Assembly: GCA_021844355.1 (NCBI GenBank) | Contig: JAKBTP010000098.1 | Span: 1 to 7,047, forward strand | DNA: 7,047 nt | Source: a bacterium | Lineage (GTDB): Bacteria; Chloroflexota; Dormibacteria; Aeolococcales; Bog-877 | Direction: 5' to 3' | Shown here: in pieces, positions 1 through 6,471 of the stretch | Layout: each line of letters starts with the position of its first letter | Numbering within the stretch: the stretch's first letter is position 1 | Translations under genes and position numbers: made by a program | The notes under the pieces: model-generated | Told to the model about the DNA's origin: nothing | What the model saw: only the letters and a program-made list of their open reading frames with translations | Databases searched by the model: none

Positions 1-340
1 AGGCGCGATGGCGCTGGGTGGCCCTGGCAACTGCACGGGTACGGCGGAGGCGCCGCCGGACTGTTTTTAGTGAGCCAGCGTGGAAGAGGTGAGGAGAGAT
101 CCCACCCGTCCGCGCGGCCCGGCGCTGCGAGATCCTGCGTTGGGTCGAGTACGCGGCGAATCGGGTGCCGGCTGGGGATGCGCGTTCCAAGCCGCCAGGC
201 GGCCTCTGATGCTCAGCTGGTCTCGGGGTGAGGTCCGTGGGCCCGGTCCTAGGTGTCCCGGCGCACCGGGGGGCACCCGTTTCCGGGCCCGCCTTGGGGG
301 GCGTGGCGACCGTGTGCCGAGGGGTCTTCGGGCGGCCCCA
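1..340. other. GC-rich region without a convincing gene
   Basis: Several short open frames occur on both strands, but their translations are Arg/Pro/Gly-rich, resemble no family I know and lack clear ribosome binding sites. One plus-strand frame open from the left edge stops at 90-92 with a basic C-terminus (ending SEPAWKR). It could be the tail of an off-window gene, but it would run through the putative terminator at 42-68. Apart from that hairpin I see nothing functional here. Confidence 0.4.
42..68 (+). terminator. possible rho-independent terminator
   Basis: A 6-bp GC stem (CGGCGG at 42-47, CCGCCG at 53-58) with a 5-nt loop is followed after five bases by a run of five T at 64-68. It would serve a plus-strand gene ending left of the window. 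The spacer between stem and T-run is longer than ideal and no coding region is confirmed upstream, so this is tentative. Confidence 0.35.
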
Positions 341-349
341 TGAGAATCT

Positions 350-395
350 GAACGCTGGCGGCCACCAGAACGGAACACTGGTGGCCACCGGAACT
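350..395 (+). repeat. two tandem 23-bp repeats (IS21-type end repeats)
   Basis: Unit 1 (350-372) and unit 2 (373-395) match at 19 of 23 positions. The shared core is ctggYggccaccRgaac, preceded by gaac in each unit. Within the pair, ggccaccag (360-368) and ctggtggcc (378-386) also form a perfect 9-bp inverted repeat. IS21-family ends are known to carry several such short repeats as transposase binding sites. Confidence 0.7.
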
Positions 396-423
396 GCGCG
401 GGGTAGGCCGGGCGGTGCTGGGA

Positions 424-482
424 GGTGTCCCTCCTGGGGTTAGCTGGAGGCGTACTGGCAACCAGCGCCTAGGAGGGACACC
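424..482 (+). promoter_or_regulatory. 12-bp inverted repeat covering the transposase RBS
   Basis: The arm ggtgtccctcct at 424-435 is the exact reverse complement of aggagggacacc at 471-482, with a 35-nt loop. The right arm contains the whole Shine-Dalgarno sequence (AGGAGG) and reaches the base before the GTG start at 483. If transcribed from upstream of 424, the mRNA would hide the ribosome binding site. This is the arrangement many insertion sequences use to stop read-through transcripts from expressing transposase. A short nested hairpin (ctgg 455-458, ccag 462-465) lies in the loop. Confidence 0.55.
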
Positions 483-575
483 GTGAAGTTTGGCGAGGAA
501 GTCGTGGAGATACTTGAGGCGTACGACGTGACCGGTCCTACCGGGCGGCGCGGAAGCTGGAGCTGGTGCTGCCTC
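483..575 (+). pseudogene. IS21-family transposase (IstA-like) N-terminal fragment, frameshifted
   Basis: Translation from the GTG at 483, preceded by a strong AGGAGG site 7 bases upstream, reads VKFGEEVVEILEAYDVTG. This strongly resembles the N-terminus of an actinobacterial IS21 transposase group, where the sequence continues with SxRAAAELAG, the first helix-turn-helix. Here the frame breaks after codon 18: a shift of one base at 536-538 restores SYRAARKLEL (536-565), after which similarity is lost. The gene therefore carries an apparent single-base deletion and lacks the catalytic DDE domain entirely. The assignment rests on remembered family similarity, and the 3' limit is approximate. Confidence 0.55.
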
Positions 576-628
576 GACTCTCTCGGCTCGGCCCCGGCGG
601 CGCTCCCTCGCGTGGCTTGCGGCGGCGC

Positions 629-2947
629 TTACTCCTCCGCCAGCGACAGGTAGTACTCCTCCTCCTGCTCGGTGTGGAGTCGCAGCACGGCGTACAGTCC
701 GAAGAGCAATCGGCGGAGTTCCGCCACGTCGGCGGGGCCGGCGGGGTCCGGCCCAATCTGATCGAGCAGGCGGCCAAGAAGCCGGATCTGGTGCAGTATC
801 TCGCCATGTGCCCGACTCATCGTCCCAGTGGCGTCTGTTCCGCCAAGTAGGCGGTCCAGAACCGGGTAAAGCACCGTCTGCTCGGCCTCCTCGTGGGGCT
901 GGACCTCGCGGTCAAGCAGGGCCCGCAGTTCACGGACACGGACAAGGGCGTCCGCCGGTCCCTGAGTGTCCAGGGCCTCGGCCGCGGCCCGGATGGCTCC
1001 AATCGCGGCATGGATGGCCGGGTGCTGCCCGCTGAATTCCTGAATCACCTCGGCATCACGCGCGGAAAGGGTCCGGGAGCCCGCCCCCGGGCTCAACGCC
1101 CTAAGGGCATTGAGGATGACCAGGACATCGATCGCCTCTTGGAGCACCGCGCCGGCCAACGGAGGGAGATAGCCAGCCCCCGCGACGCCCATCGCCGCCA
1201 CGGACAACGCCATGCCGGCCACCACGCTCTGAATGGCGATCGAGCGGGAGCGGCGGGCCAGCAGCATGGCCTCACCCAGTCGGTCCAGGCGGTCCACGGT
1301 CAGTACCACGTCGGCGGTCTCGGAGGAAACGCTGGCTCCGCGAGCTCCCATCGCCACTCCGACGTCGGCGAGAGCCAGGGCTGGGGCATCGTTCACACCG
1401 TCACCCACCATCATCACCGGGCCTCGACGGCGCTCCATGCGCACGACCTCGGATTTCTCGGCAGGGGTGCGCTCGGCGAAGATCTCATCTACCCCGACCG
1501 CACCGCCGATCGCCTGGGCGACCTCCTGGCGGTCCCCGGTGACCATGACGACCCTCTCGATCCCCGCCCGCCGGAGGGCCCGCAGCGTCCTGGCCGCGTC
1601 CGGCCGCACCCGGTCGGCGAGCAGTACGGCCCCTGCGGCCGCCGCCCCGATCCGGACAAACACGGTGGCGGCCCCGTCCAGAGAGGCACGGCGCCGCGCG
1701 GCACGCACCCAGGGAAGTTCCTCGGGGGCTCCGGCGAACCCAGCCCGACCAACAGCCACCGGGATGCCCTCGACCACGCCGTGGATCCCGGAGCCCGCGA
1801 CCTCTCGAACCTCGGTGGGGACGCTGAGCCTTTGCCCGGCGAGCTGGGCCGCCCGCACGATGGCGCTGGCCAGGACGTGCGACGACGCCTGGTCCAGGGA
1901 GGCCGCGAGGCGAAGCACCTCAGGGCCAGCCAGCGACCCGGCGCTGAGAACGTCCGCCACCTCAGGCTGGCCCATCGTCAGGGTCCCTGTCTTGTCCAGG
2001 AGCAGGACCCGGCAGCGTGCTAGCTGTTCCAATATCTGCCCGCCCTTGACGACCACGCCGCGCCTGGCGGCGAGCGAGAGCCCGGCGACGATGGCTACCG
2101 GCGCCGCCAGGATGAGCGGGCAGGGGGTGGCGACCACGAGCACCGCCACCGCCCGAACCAGCTCCCCGGAGTAGGCCCAGGCTCCCCCGGCGACAAGCAT
2201 GGTGGCCAGGAGGAACCATGCCGCGTAGCGGTCGGCCAGGCGCACGAAGGGGGCCGTGGAGGCTTCGGCCTGCTGCACCAAGCGCACTATCGCGGTGTAG
2301 GTGCTGTCCGTCTCCCGGGCGGTGACCCGAAGGTCGAAGGGGTCCCCGCAGTTGACAACCCCGCTGCGGACCTGGTCTCCGGGCGGGTGCTCAACCGGCA
2401 TCGGCTCGCCGGTGAGGGCCGATTCGTCCAGGACAGCTGGACCCCCGGTGATGACACCGTCCACAGGCACCACGTCGCCGGAGCCCACGAGGAGGAGGTC
2501 ACCAACCGCGACCTGCTGCAGCGCGATCGCCTCCACCCCTGCTCCGGTGTACCGCTTGCCTGTCTTGGGAGCACGCTGTACCAGGTAGCGCAGCTCCCGC
2601 CTGGCATTGGCCGCGGCCCAGGCCTCTAGCGCCCGCCCACTCGCCACCATGACGCCGATCACGGCCCCCGCTAGGTACTCGCCTATCAAGAGCGCTCCGA
2701 CAAGGGCCAGCAGAGCGATCACGTCCACCCCGAGCCGCGAACGCCGCAGGCTGTCGACGACCCACCAGAGACTGGCTGCCATCGCCATCGCTGACGTCGC
2801 CACCCAGCTGGCACCTCCGGGCCGGGGTAGGCCGAGGATGGTCAGCGCGCCGCCAACAGCAAGGCCAGCCAGCGTGGCGGCCAACAAGGCCAGCGGTGCG
2901 CGGCGGGCAGCCAGCTCGGCGAGCCGCCGTCCCTCCCTAGCGACCAC
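629..2947 (-). CDS. P1B-5-type heavy-metal-transporting ATPase with C-terminal hemerythrin-like domain
   Basis: An inner-membrane pump of 772 residues that should couple ATP hydrolysis to efflux of a transition metal. There is no N-terminal metal-binding (HMA) domain; membrane helices start almost at once (about 17-40, 46-66, 74-88, 89-107). The actuator motif is TGE 179-181. The M4 metal-site motif TPC 274-276 marks subgroup P1B-5, linked to Ni, Co or Fe. The phosphorylated Asp is D318 in DKTGTLT; TGD lies at 470-472 and GDGVND at 515-520. The last helix carries QE..D (603-607) and NALR. Residues 635-772 form a hemerythrin-like four-helix domain with candidate di-iron ligands H642 or H646, H685, E689, H714, H758 and E763. 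P1B-5 pumps with such a tail are known, for example in Acidothermus. The usual HP pair reads H357-V358. The GTG start overlaps the upstream pump gene by 11 bp and has only a weak GGGGCG site, so translational coupling is likely. Confidence 0.9.
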   Translation of the reverse strand: MVAREGRRLAELAARRAPLALLAATLAGLAVGGALTILGLPRPGGASWVATSAMAMAASLWWVVDSLRRSRLGVDVIALLALVGALLIGEYLAGAVIGVMVASGRALEAWAAANARRELRYLVQRAPKTGKRYTGAGVEAIALQQVAVGDLLLVGSGDVVPVDGVITGGPAVLDESALTGEPMPVEHPPGDQVRSGVVNCGDPFDLRVTARETDSTYTAIVRLVQQAEASTAPFVRLADRYAAWFLLATMLVAGGAWAYSGELVRAVAVLVVATPCPLILAAPVAIVAGLSLAARRGVVVKGGQILEQLARCRVLLLDKTGTLTMGQPEVADVLSAGSLAGPEVLRLAASLDQASSHVLASAIVRAAQLAGQRLSVPTEVREVAGSGIHGVVEGIPVAVGRAGFAGAPEELPWVRAARRRASLDGAATVFVRIGAAAAGAVLLADRVRPDAARTLRALRRAGIERVVMVTGDRQEVAQAIGGAVGVDEIFAERTPAEKSEVVRMERRRGPVMMVGDGVNDAPALALADVGVAMGARGASVSSETADVVLTVDRLDRLGEAMLLARRSRSIAIQSVVAGMALSVAAMGVAGAGYLPPLAGAVLQEAIDVLVILNALRALSPGAGSRTLSARDAEVIQEFSGQHPAIHAAIGAIRAAAEALDTQGPADALVRVRELRALLDREVQPHEEAEQTVLYPVLDRLLGGTDATGTMSRAHGEILHQIRLLGRLLDQIGPDPAGPADVAELRRLLFGLYAVLRLHTEQEEEYYLSLAEE

Positions 2948-5297
2948 GGGATCGCCCCGGCAGCGCCCGGATCACGGACGGCCCCACGTGGAGCCAGGTT
3001 GCCGCCACCGCGGCTGCGGCAACGGCGACCGCACAGGTCTCCACCAGCACATCCGGGGGCGGGAACGAGATGGCGAAGACCTCCCGAGTCAGGGGGATGG
3101 CGACGGCGGCGGCTCCGAGCACCACCATGCTGGCGACCAAGCCCACGCTGCGCCAGCTCAGCGGCCGGCTCAGGTGCGCCAGCACCCACATGCCCACCAT
3201 GAAGAGGGCCAGGGCGGCTGCCGTCTGCTCCTGGACCGCGGAGGTGTGGGCATAGGCCCGGGTCAACTGATAGGCACCGAGCACCGCGCCACCCGCGGCC
3301 AGGCCGGCGGGGATGGAGAATGCGAGGACCCGTGACGTGAATCCGGCGCGGGCCCGCGCGCCGCGGCGGCCGAGGGCAAGGAAGAACCCGGGTATCCCGA
3401 TGGTGAAGGCGCTGACGACGGTCAGCTGGCGCGGGTAGAAGGGGTACGGCACAGCGAGAATGCCGATGGCCAGTGCCAAGATGGCGGCGTAGACCGTCTT
3501 GGTAACGACCACCCCGGCGACGCGCTCCACGTTGTCGATCACCCGACGGCCCTCCGACAAGATCATCGGGACTGCGGCGAACGAGCTGTCCAGCAGCACT
3601 ACCTGCCCCACTGCACGGCTGGCCGGGCTGCCTGATCCCATGGCGATTCCAAGGTCCGCCTGCTTCAGCGCCGCCACATCGTTCACTCCATCGCCGGTCA
3701 TCGCCACGACGTGGCCAGCTGCCTGAAGGGCCGCGATCATCGCTCGCTTCTGCTGGGGCCCGACCCGTCCGAAGACCGACTCCCGGGCGAGTGCCGTGGC
3801 CAGCGCTCCCTCATCGCCGTCGAGATGGCCGGCGTCCACCCCGCGTTGGCTATGGGGGATCCCGGCTCGACGGGCCACCGCGGCCACCGTACGCGGGTCG
3901 TCGCCAGAGAACACCTTCACCGCGATTCCCTGGCGCAGCAGATACCGCACGGTGGGCTCGACCTCGGGCCGCAGCTCCTCCTGGAGGTGGACTACCGCCT
4001 CCGGACGAAGGTCCGGAGGGAGGGCCGAGTCGGCCAGGCCATTGGGAGCGGCCGCCAGGAGGACGACCCGCTCTCCGGCTTCGACGGCGCGGTCCAGGAT
4101 GTCCCCCACGGCAGGAGACCGACCGCTGGACCCAAGGAGGGTTTCGGGGGCCCCCAGCACCCAGGCGCCATGATCGGCAAACTCGGCGGCGCTCCAACGG
4201 CGGGTTGAGGAGAAGGGCACTGAGTTCAAGCACTGCCAGCCGGGAGCGTCCGGGAACGCGCGGGCGAGAGCGGCGAGGGTCGCATTGGGGCTGGGGTCGG
4301 CGACCCCCAGCGCGCTCAGGACGGGCCCGGGGTCGCGCCGGCCCAGCCGGTCCACCGCCCCGACACGCATGGTGGGTTGGGTGAGGGTGCCCGTCTTGTC
4401 GACGCAGACGACGTCGACGCGGGCCAGCCCCTCGACCGCTGCGAGGGTCTGGACCAGGACGCGGCGGTGGGCTAGTCGGATGGCCCCGAGCGCGAAGGCG
4501 ATCGAGGTGAGCAGAACCAGTCCCTCGGGGATCATCGCGCCCACTCCTGCCACCGACCCGCGCAGAGCCGACTCAACCGGGGACCCGGAGCGGATCACCT
4601 GGGCGGTGACCAGGAGGGCCGCCGCCGGGACCATGACCCAGGTCACCCCGCGGAGAATCTGGTTGGTACCGGCCTGGAGCTCCGATCTCACCAACTTGAA
4701 CGTGCGGGACTCTCTCTCCAGCCGCCGTGCGTAGGCGGCCTCGCCGATCGCCTCCGCCCGGACGACCCCGGAGCCGGCGACGACGAAGGAGCCGGAGAGG
4801 ACGTGGGCACCGGCCACCCGGTCCGCCGGCTCAGACTCGCCGGTGATCAGCGACTCATCCACCTGAAGTCCGTGCCCCATCAGCACCGTGCCATCGGCGA
4901 TCAGTTGATCCCCAGGGCGAAGCTCGATCATGTCCCCGGCGACGACTGACTCCACGGGGAGTTCAAGCACCTTCCCGTCCCGTTGCACCCGAGCTCGCGG
5001 AGCGGTCACCACGGCGAGTCGGGCCAGGGCGCGCCGGGCCCGCAGCTCCTGGATTACCCCGATGGCGGTGTTGACCGCGGGAACCACGGCGAACAGGCCG
5101 TCTTGAGGCGGACCGACTGCTGCCACCACGAGCAGAAGGCCGGCCAGGATCGCGTTGAACCGGGTGAACACGTTGGCGCGGAGGATGTCGGCAATACCCC
5201 GGGTCGCCGAGGCAGGGGCGGGCGTTGAATCCGGCCCGCTATGGACCGCTCCGGGCCGCCACCCCGGGATCGCTAGCGGACGCCAGCGAGCCGGCAC
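2937..5297 (-). CDS. CtpE-like cation-translocating P-type ATPase, probable Ca2+ pump
   Basis: A 786-residue P-type ATPase that resembles Mycobacterium CtpE (about 797 residues, reported to take up Ca2+) along nearly its whole length. Shared stretches include RANVFTRFNAIL near residue 40, MIPEGLVLLTSIAFALG near 255, and VEGLARVDVVCVDKTGTLT. Order: helices M1-M2 about 47-86; actuator with TGES 152-155; M3-M4 about 217-275 with PEGL 257-260; phosphorylated D300; nucleotide domain; SGDD 464-467; GDGVND 535-540; then six C-terminal helices between about 598 and 770. Ten helices without a CPC/TPC/SPC motif separate it from the metal pump next door. The GTG start at 5297 follows the stop of the small membrane gene by 15 bp and has no clear Shine-Dalgarno site. 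The first 30 residues do not resemble the family, so the true N-terminus is doubtful. Transport substrate and direction are inferred from CtpE. Confidence 0.88.
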   Translation of the reverse strand: MPARWRPLAIPGWRPGAVHSGPDSTPAPASATRGIADILRANVFTRFNAILAGLLLVVAAVGPPQDGLFAVVPAVNTAIGVIQELRARRALARLAVVTAPRARVQRDGKVLELPVESVVAGDMIELRPGDQLIADGTVLMGHGLQVDESLITGESEPADRVAGAHVLSGSFVVAGSGVVRAEAIGEAAYARRLERESRTFKLVRSELQAGTNQILRGVTWVMVPAAALLVTAQVIRSGSPVESALRGSVAGVGAMIPEGLVLLTSIAFALGAIRLAHRRVLVQTLAAVEGLARVDVVCVDKTGTLTQPTMRVGAVDRLGRRDPGPVLSALGVADPSPNATLAALARAFPDAPGWQCLNSVPFSSTRRWSAAEFADHGAWVLGAPETLLGSSGRSPAVGDILDRAVEAGERVVLLAAAPNGLADSALPPDLRPEAVVHLQEELRPEVEPTVRYLLRQGIAVKVFSGDDPRTVAAVARRAGIPHSQRGVDAGHLDGDEGALATALARESVFGRVGPQQKRAMIAALQAAGHVVAMTGDGVNDVAALKQADLGIAMGSGSPASRAVGQVVLLDSSFAAVPMILSEGRRVIDNVERVAGVVVTKTVYAAILALAIGILAVPYPFYPRQLTVVSAFTIGIPGFFLALGRRGARARAGFTSRVLAFSIPAGLAAGGAVLGAYQLTRAYAHTSAVQEQTAAALALFMVGMWVLAHLSRPLSWRSVGLVASMVVLGAAAVAIPLTREVFAISFPPPDVLVETCAVAVAAAAVAATWLHVGPSVIRALPGRSRGR

Positions 5298-5312
5298 GGG
5301 GCGGCTGCCCTG

Positions 5313-5576
5313 TTACCTGGCGGGACTGGGTGGGACAGTCGCTTCGCCTCTCGGGGTGGACGGAGATGCGGCGACGCGTCCCCAGCGGAAGTAGGCGAGG
5401 GGCCCTGCGTAGTTCACCGCGATCAGGACGGCCCAGCGCCACTTGGCACCGCGTACGCTTTCCGGGCTGCGGCGTGCCAGGTCCGCCCAGGCCGATGCGG
5501 CGAGTCCCAGCTGAAGGGAGGCCGCGATAAGGGCGCCGGCCCGCCGCCTTGGAGTCAGCTTTTTCCAGTCACGCAT
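5313..5576 (-). CDS. small two-helix membrane protein, PLDc_N (phospholipase D-nuclease N-terminal) type
   Basis: An 87-residue protein with a basic N-terminus (MRDWKKLTPRRR), helix 1 about 13-30, and helix 2 about 47-64. The segment RGAKWRWAVLIAVNYAGPL followed by AYFRWGR fits the PLDc_N signature (Trp, then N..GPLaYf..GR), a short domain found alone in many actinobacterial membrane proteins and before the catalytic part of cardiolipin synthases. No HKD catalytic motif is present, so enzymatic activity is not expected. The tail 69-87 is Pro/Ser-rich. The frame extends upstream to 5822, but the ATG at 5576 is preferred because GAGGAGAGGG lies immediately upstream and the extension is unlike any family. 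It precedes the Ca2+-type pump by 15 bp and is probably cotranscribed. Its function is unknown. Confidence 0.75.
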   Translation of the reverse strand: MRDWKKLTPRRRAGALIAASLQLGLAASAWADLARRSPESVRGAKWRWAVLIAVNYAGPLAYFRWGRVAASPSTPRGEATVPPSPAR

Positions 5577-5590
5577 GGTCCCTCTCCTCG
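5565..5590 (-). promoter_or_regulatory. ribosome binding site deciding the start of the PLDc_N gene
   Basis: Read on the minus strand, gaggagaggg is followed by acc and the ATG at 5576-5574. This strong purine-rich site favours this start over the ATG at 5822, which would give a 169-residue product with an unrecognisable N-terminal half overlapping the DUF4389 gene. Confidence 0.65.
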
Positions 5591-5748
5591 TGAAGTGGCG
5601 CTTGCACGGTCGACGATCCCCGACTCCGGTCCCAGCGGTGGAGCTGTTCTCTCTTTCACAGACCTCCACGGCGCGGACTGCCGGCAAGATGCGCACTCGG
5701 TGGTCGACACCCGGGGTGGCCGACGGCAGCCTGGGTTCGGCCGGAATC
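5577..5748 (-). other. 172-bp gap between DUF4389 and PLDc_N genes
   Basis: Besides the stem-loop at 5638-5669, no clear terminator or well-spaced -35/-10 pair is visible. The gap is long enough to hold a promoter for the three-gene block below it, in contrast to the 15-bp gap and 11-bp overlap that follow. Whether the DUF4389 gene shares the transcript is therefore open. Confidence 0.4.
5638..5669 (-). promoter_or_regulatory. stem-loop between the DUF4389 and PLDc_N genes
   Basis: GTGGAG (5638-5643) pairs with CTCCAC (5664-5669), and the next four bases CTGT (5644-5647) pair with ACAG (5658-5661), giving a 10-bp stem with a 2-nt bulge and a 10-nt loop that is purine-rich on the minus strand. 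It sits about 60 bases before the PLDc_N start. No T-run follows it on the minus strand, so a leader or processing element is as likely as a terminator. Confidence 0.35.
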
Positions 5749-6471
5749 TCAGTGGGGCGCCCCACGGCCGTGCCTGGCAGGGTCGTCTGCCGCATCCTCG
5801 GTGGCCGGGGACTCGGCCGCACCGCAGTCGAGTCGGAATGGCGGGTACTGGTCGGTCATCAGAGCTGCGTAGGCCAGGACCCGATAGCACCAGCGGTCGA
5901 GCCCGAGCGTGAGGTCGAAGAGGGGGCGAGGGTAGGTGCCGGTGAAGAGCAAAGCCACCGCCGCGAACACGACCAGGAGGGCGATGAGGCCGCTGCCGGT
6001 GAGGAAGTGGCCTGGCCCTCCCAGAACCACTCCAAAGCCTCCTGCAAGCACCGTAACGACCAAGTACTGAGGGATGGCCAGCAGCCACCACTTGATCACC
6101 ACCAGACCTCGGGAGAGGTGCTCCGGGTAGGTGACCTGGAAGTCTGCCGGGTAGGTTGGGTCCGAGCGCAGGCTGAACGGTGGGTAGTGATCTGTACCCA
6201 GCGCCGCATAGGCGTAGAAGGCCACTCGCCACGTCCACCGCATCACCCCGACGTTGAATTCGAAGATTCGCCTTGGGTACCGGCCGGTGAGAAGTATGAC
6301 CATCCCGGCGACCAGGGTGAGAGCCCCCACTCCGATCCAGAGGACAGCCAGTATGACCACGTGGGGAAACGCGAGCAGCCACTTGAGCAGCCACAGCCAA
6401 CGGCTCAGCTCCGAGTCTAGGCTGCCGGTGAGCGAAGTCGGGTATGAAGTCGCGGCGACCTGACTGTCCAT
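5749..6471 (-). CDS. DUF4389 family membrane protein with two tandem copies of the domain
   Basis: A 240-residue integral membrane protein of unknown function. It contains two similar halves. Copy 1 (about 26-101) has LLKWLLAFPH, a hydrophobic pair of helices, then LTGRYPRRIFEFNVGVMRW and DHYPPFSL. Copy 2 (about 123-214) has VIKWWLLAIPQ, two helices, then FTGTYPRPLFDLTLGLDRW and DQYPPFRL. The repeated G.YPR.(I/L)F pattern followed by a Trp and DxYPPF is the DUF4389 signature. The C-terminal 25 residues are acidic and Pro/Ala-rich. The frame can begin at 6540, but the ATG at 6471 is preferred: GAGGG lies 8 bases upstream, and the extra 23 residues are not family-like. It lies first in the minus-strand cluster, divergent from the lipoprotein-like gene. 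Confidence 0.82.
   Translation of the reverse strand: MDSQVAATSYPTSLTGSLDSELSRWLWLLKWLLAFPHVVILAVLWIGVGALTLVAGMVILLTGRYPRRIFEFNVGVMRWTWRVAFYAYAALGTDHYPPFSLRSDPTYPADFQVTYPEHLSRGLVVIKWWLLAIPQYLVVTVLAGGFGVVLGGPGHFLTGSGLIALLVVFAAVALLFTGTYPRPLFDLTLGLDRWCYRVLAYAALMTDQYPPFRLDCGAAESPATEDAADDPARHGRGAPH

Larger units (their letters stand above)
341..575 (+). mobile_element. IS21-family insertion sequence, left-end remnant
   Basis: Three signs point to the left end of an IS21-family element. Two adjacent imperfect 23-bp repeats lie at 350-395, like the multiple terminal repeats that bind IstA. A transposase-like gene start lies at 483. There is a TG dinucleotide at 341, as IS21-family ends usually carry. 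After about 90 bases of coding sequence the similarity to the family stops, and the pump gene on the other strand ends at 629. No istA body, istB or right end is present, so the element is a decayed fragment. The outer boundary at 341 and inner boundary near 575 are estimates. Confidence 0.55.

Noticed and set aside
228..310. DosR-box-like dyads (ggtcc...gggcc...ggtcct) that might control the region
   Set aside because: The bases do not fit a proper palindromic consensus, and no gene lies just downstream in the right orientation.
893..2023. Long plus-strand open frame (376 residues) opposite the metal pump
   Set aside because: It lies wholly antisense to a clearly conserved ATPase, its translation is low-complexity and resembles no family. 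It is a by-product of high GC content.
1233..2174. Second antisense open frame (313 residues, Ser/Thr/Arg/Ala-rich)
   Set aside because: Also opposite the conserved pump gene, with composition typical of a shadow frame.
3711..4384. Plus-strand open frames opposite the CtpE-like pump
   Set aside because: Antisense to conserved catalytic sequence, with overlapping competing frames and no recognisable domain.
5555..6420. 281-residue open frames on both strands over the DUF4389 gene
   Set aside because: Both overlap the DUF4389 gene in other frames, and only the DUF4389 frame shows conserved motifs and membrane helices.
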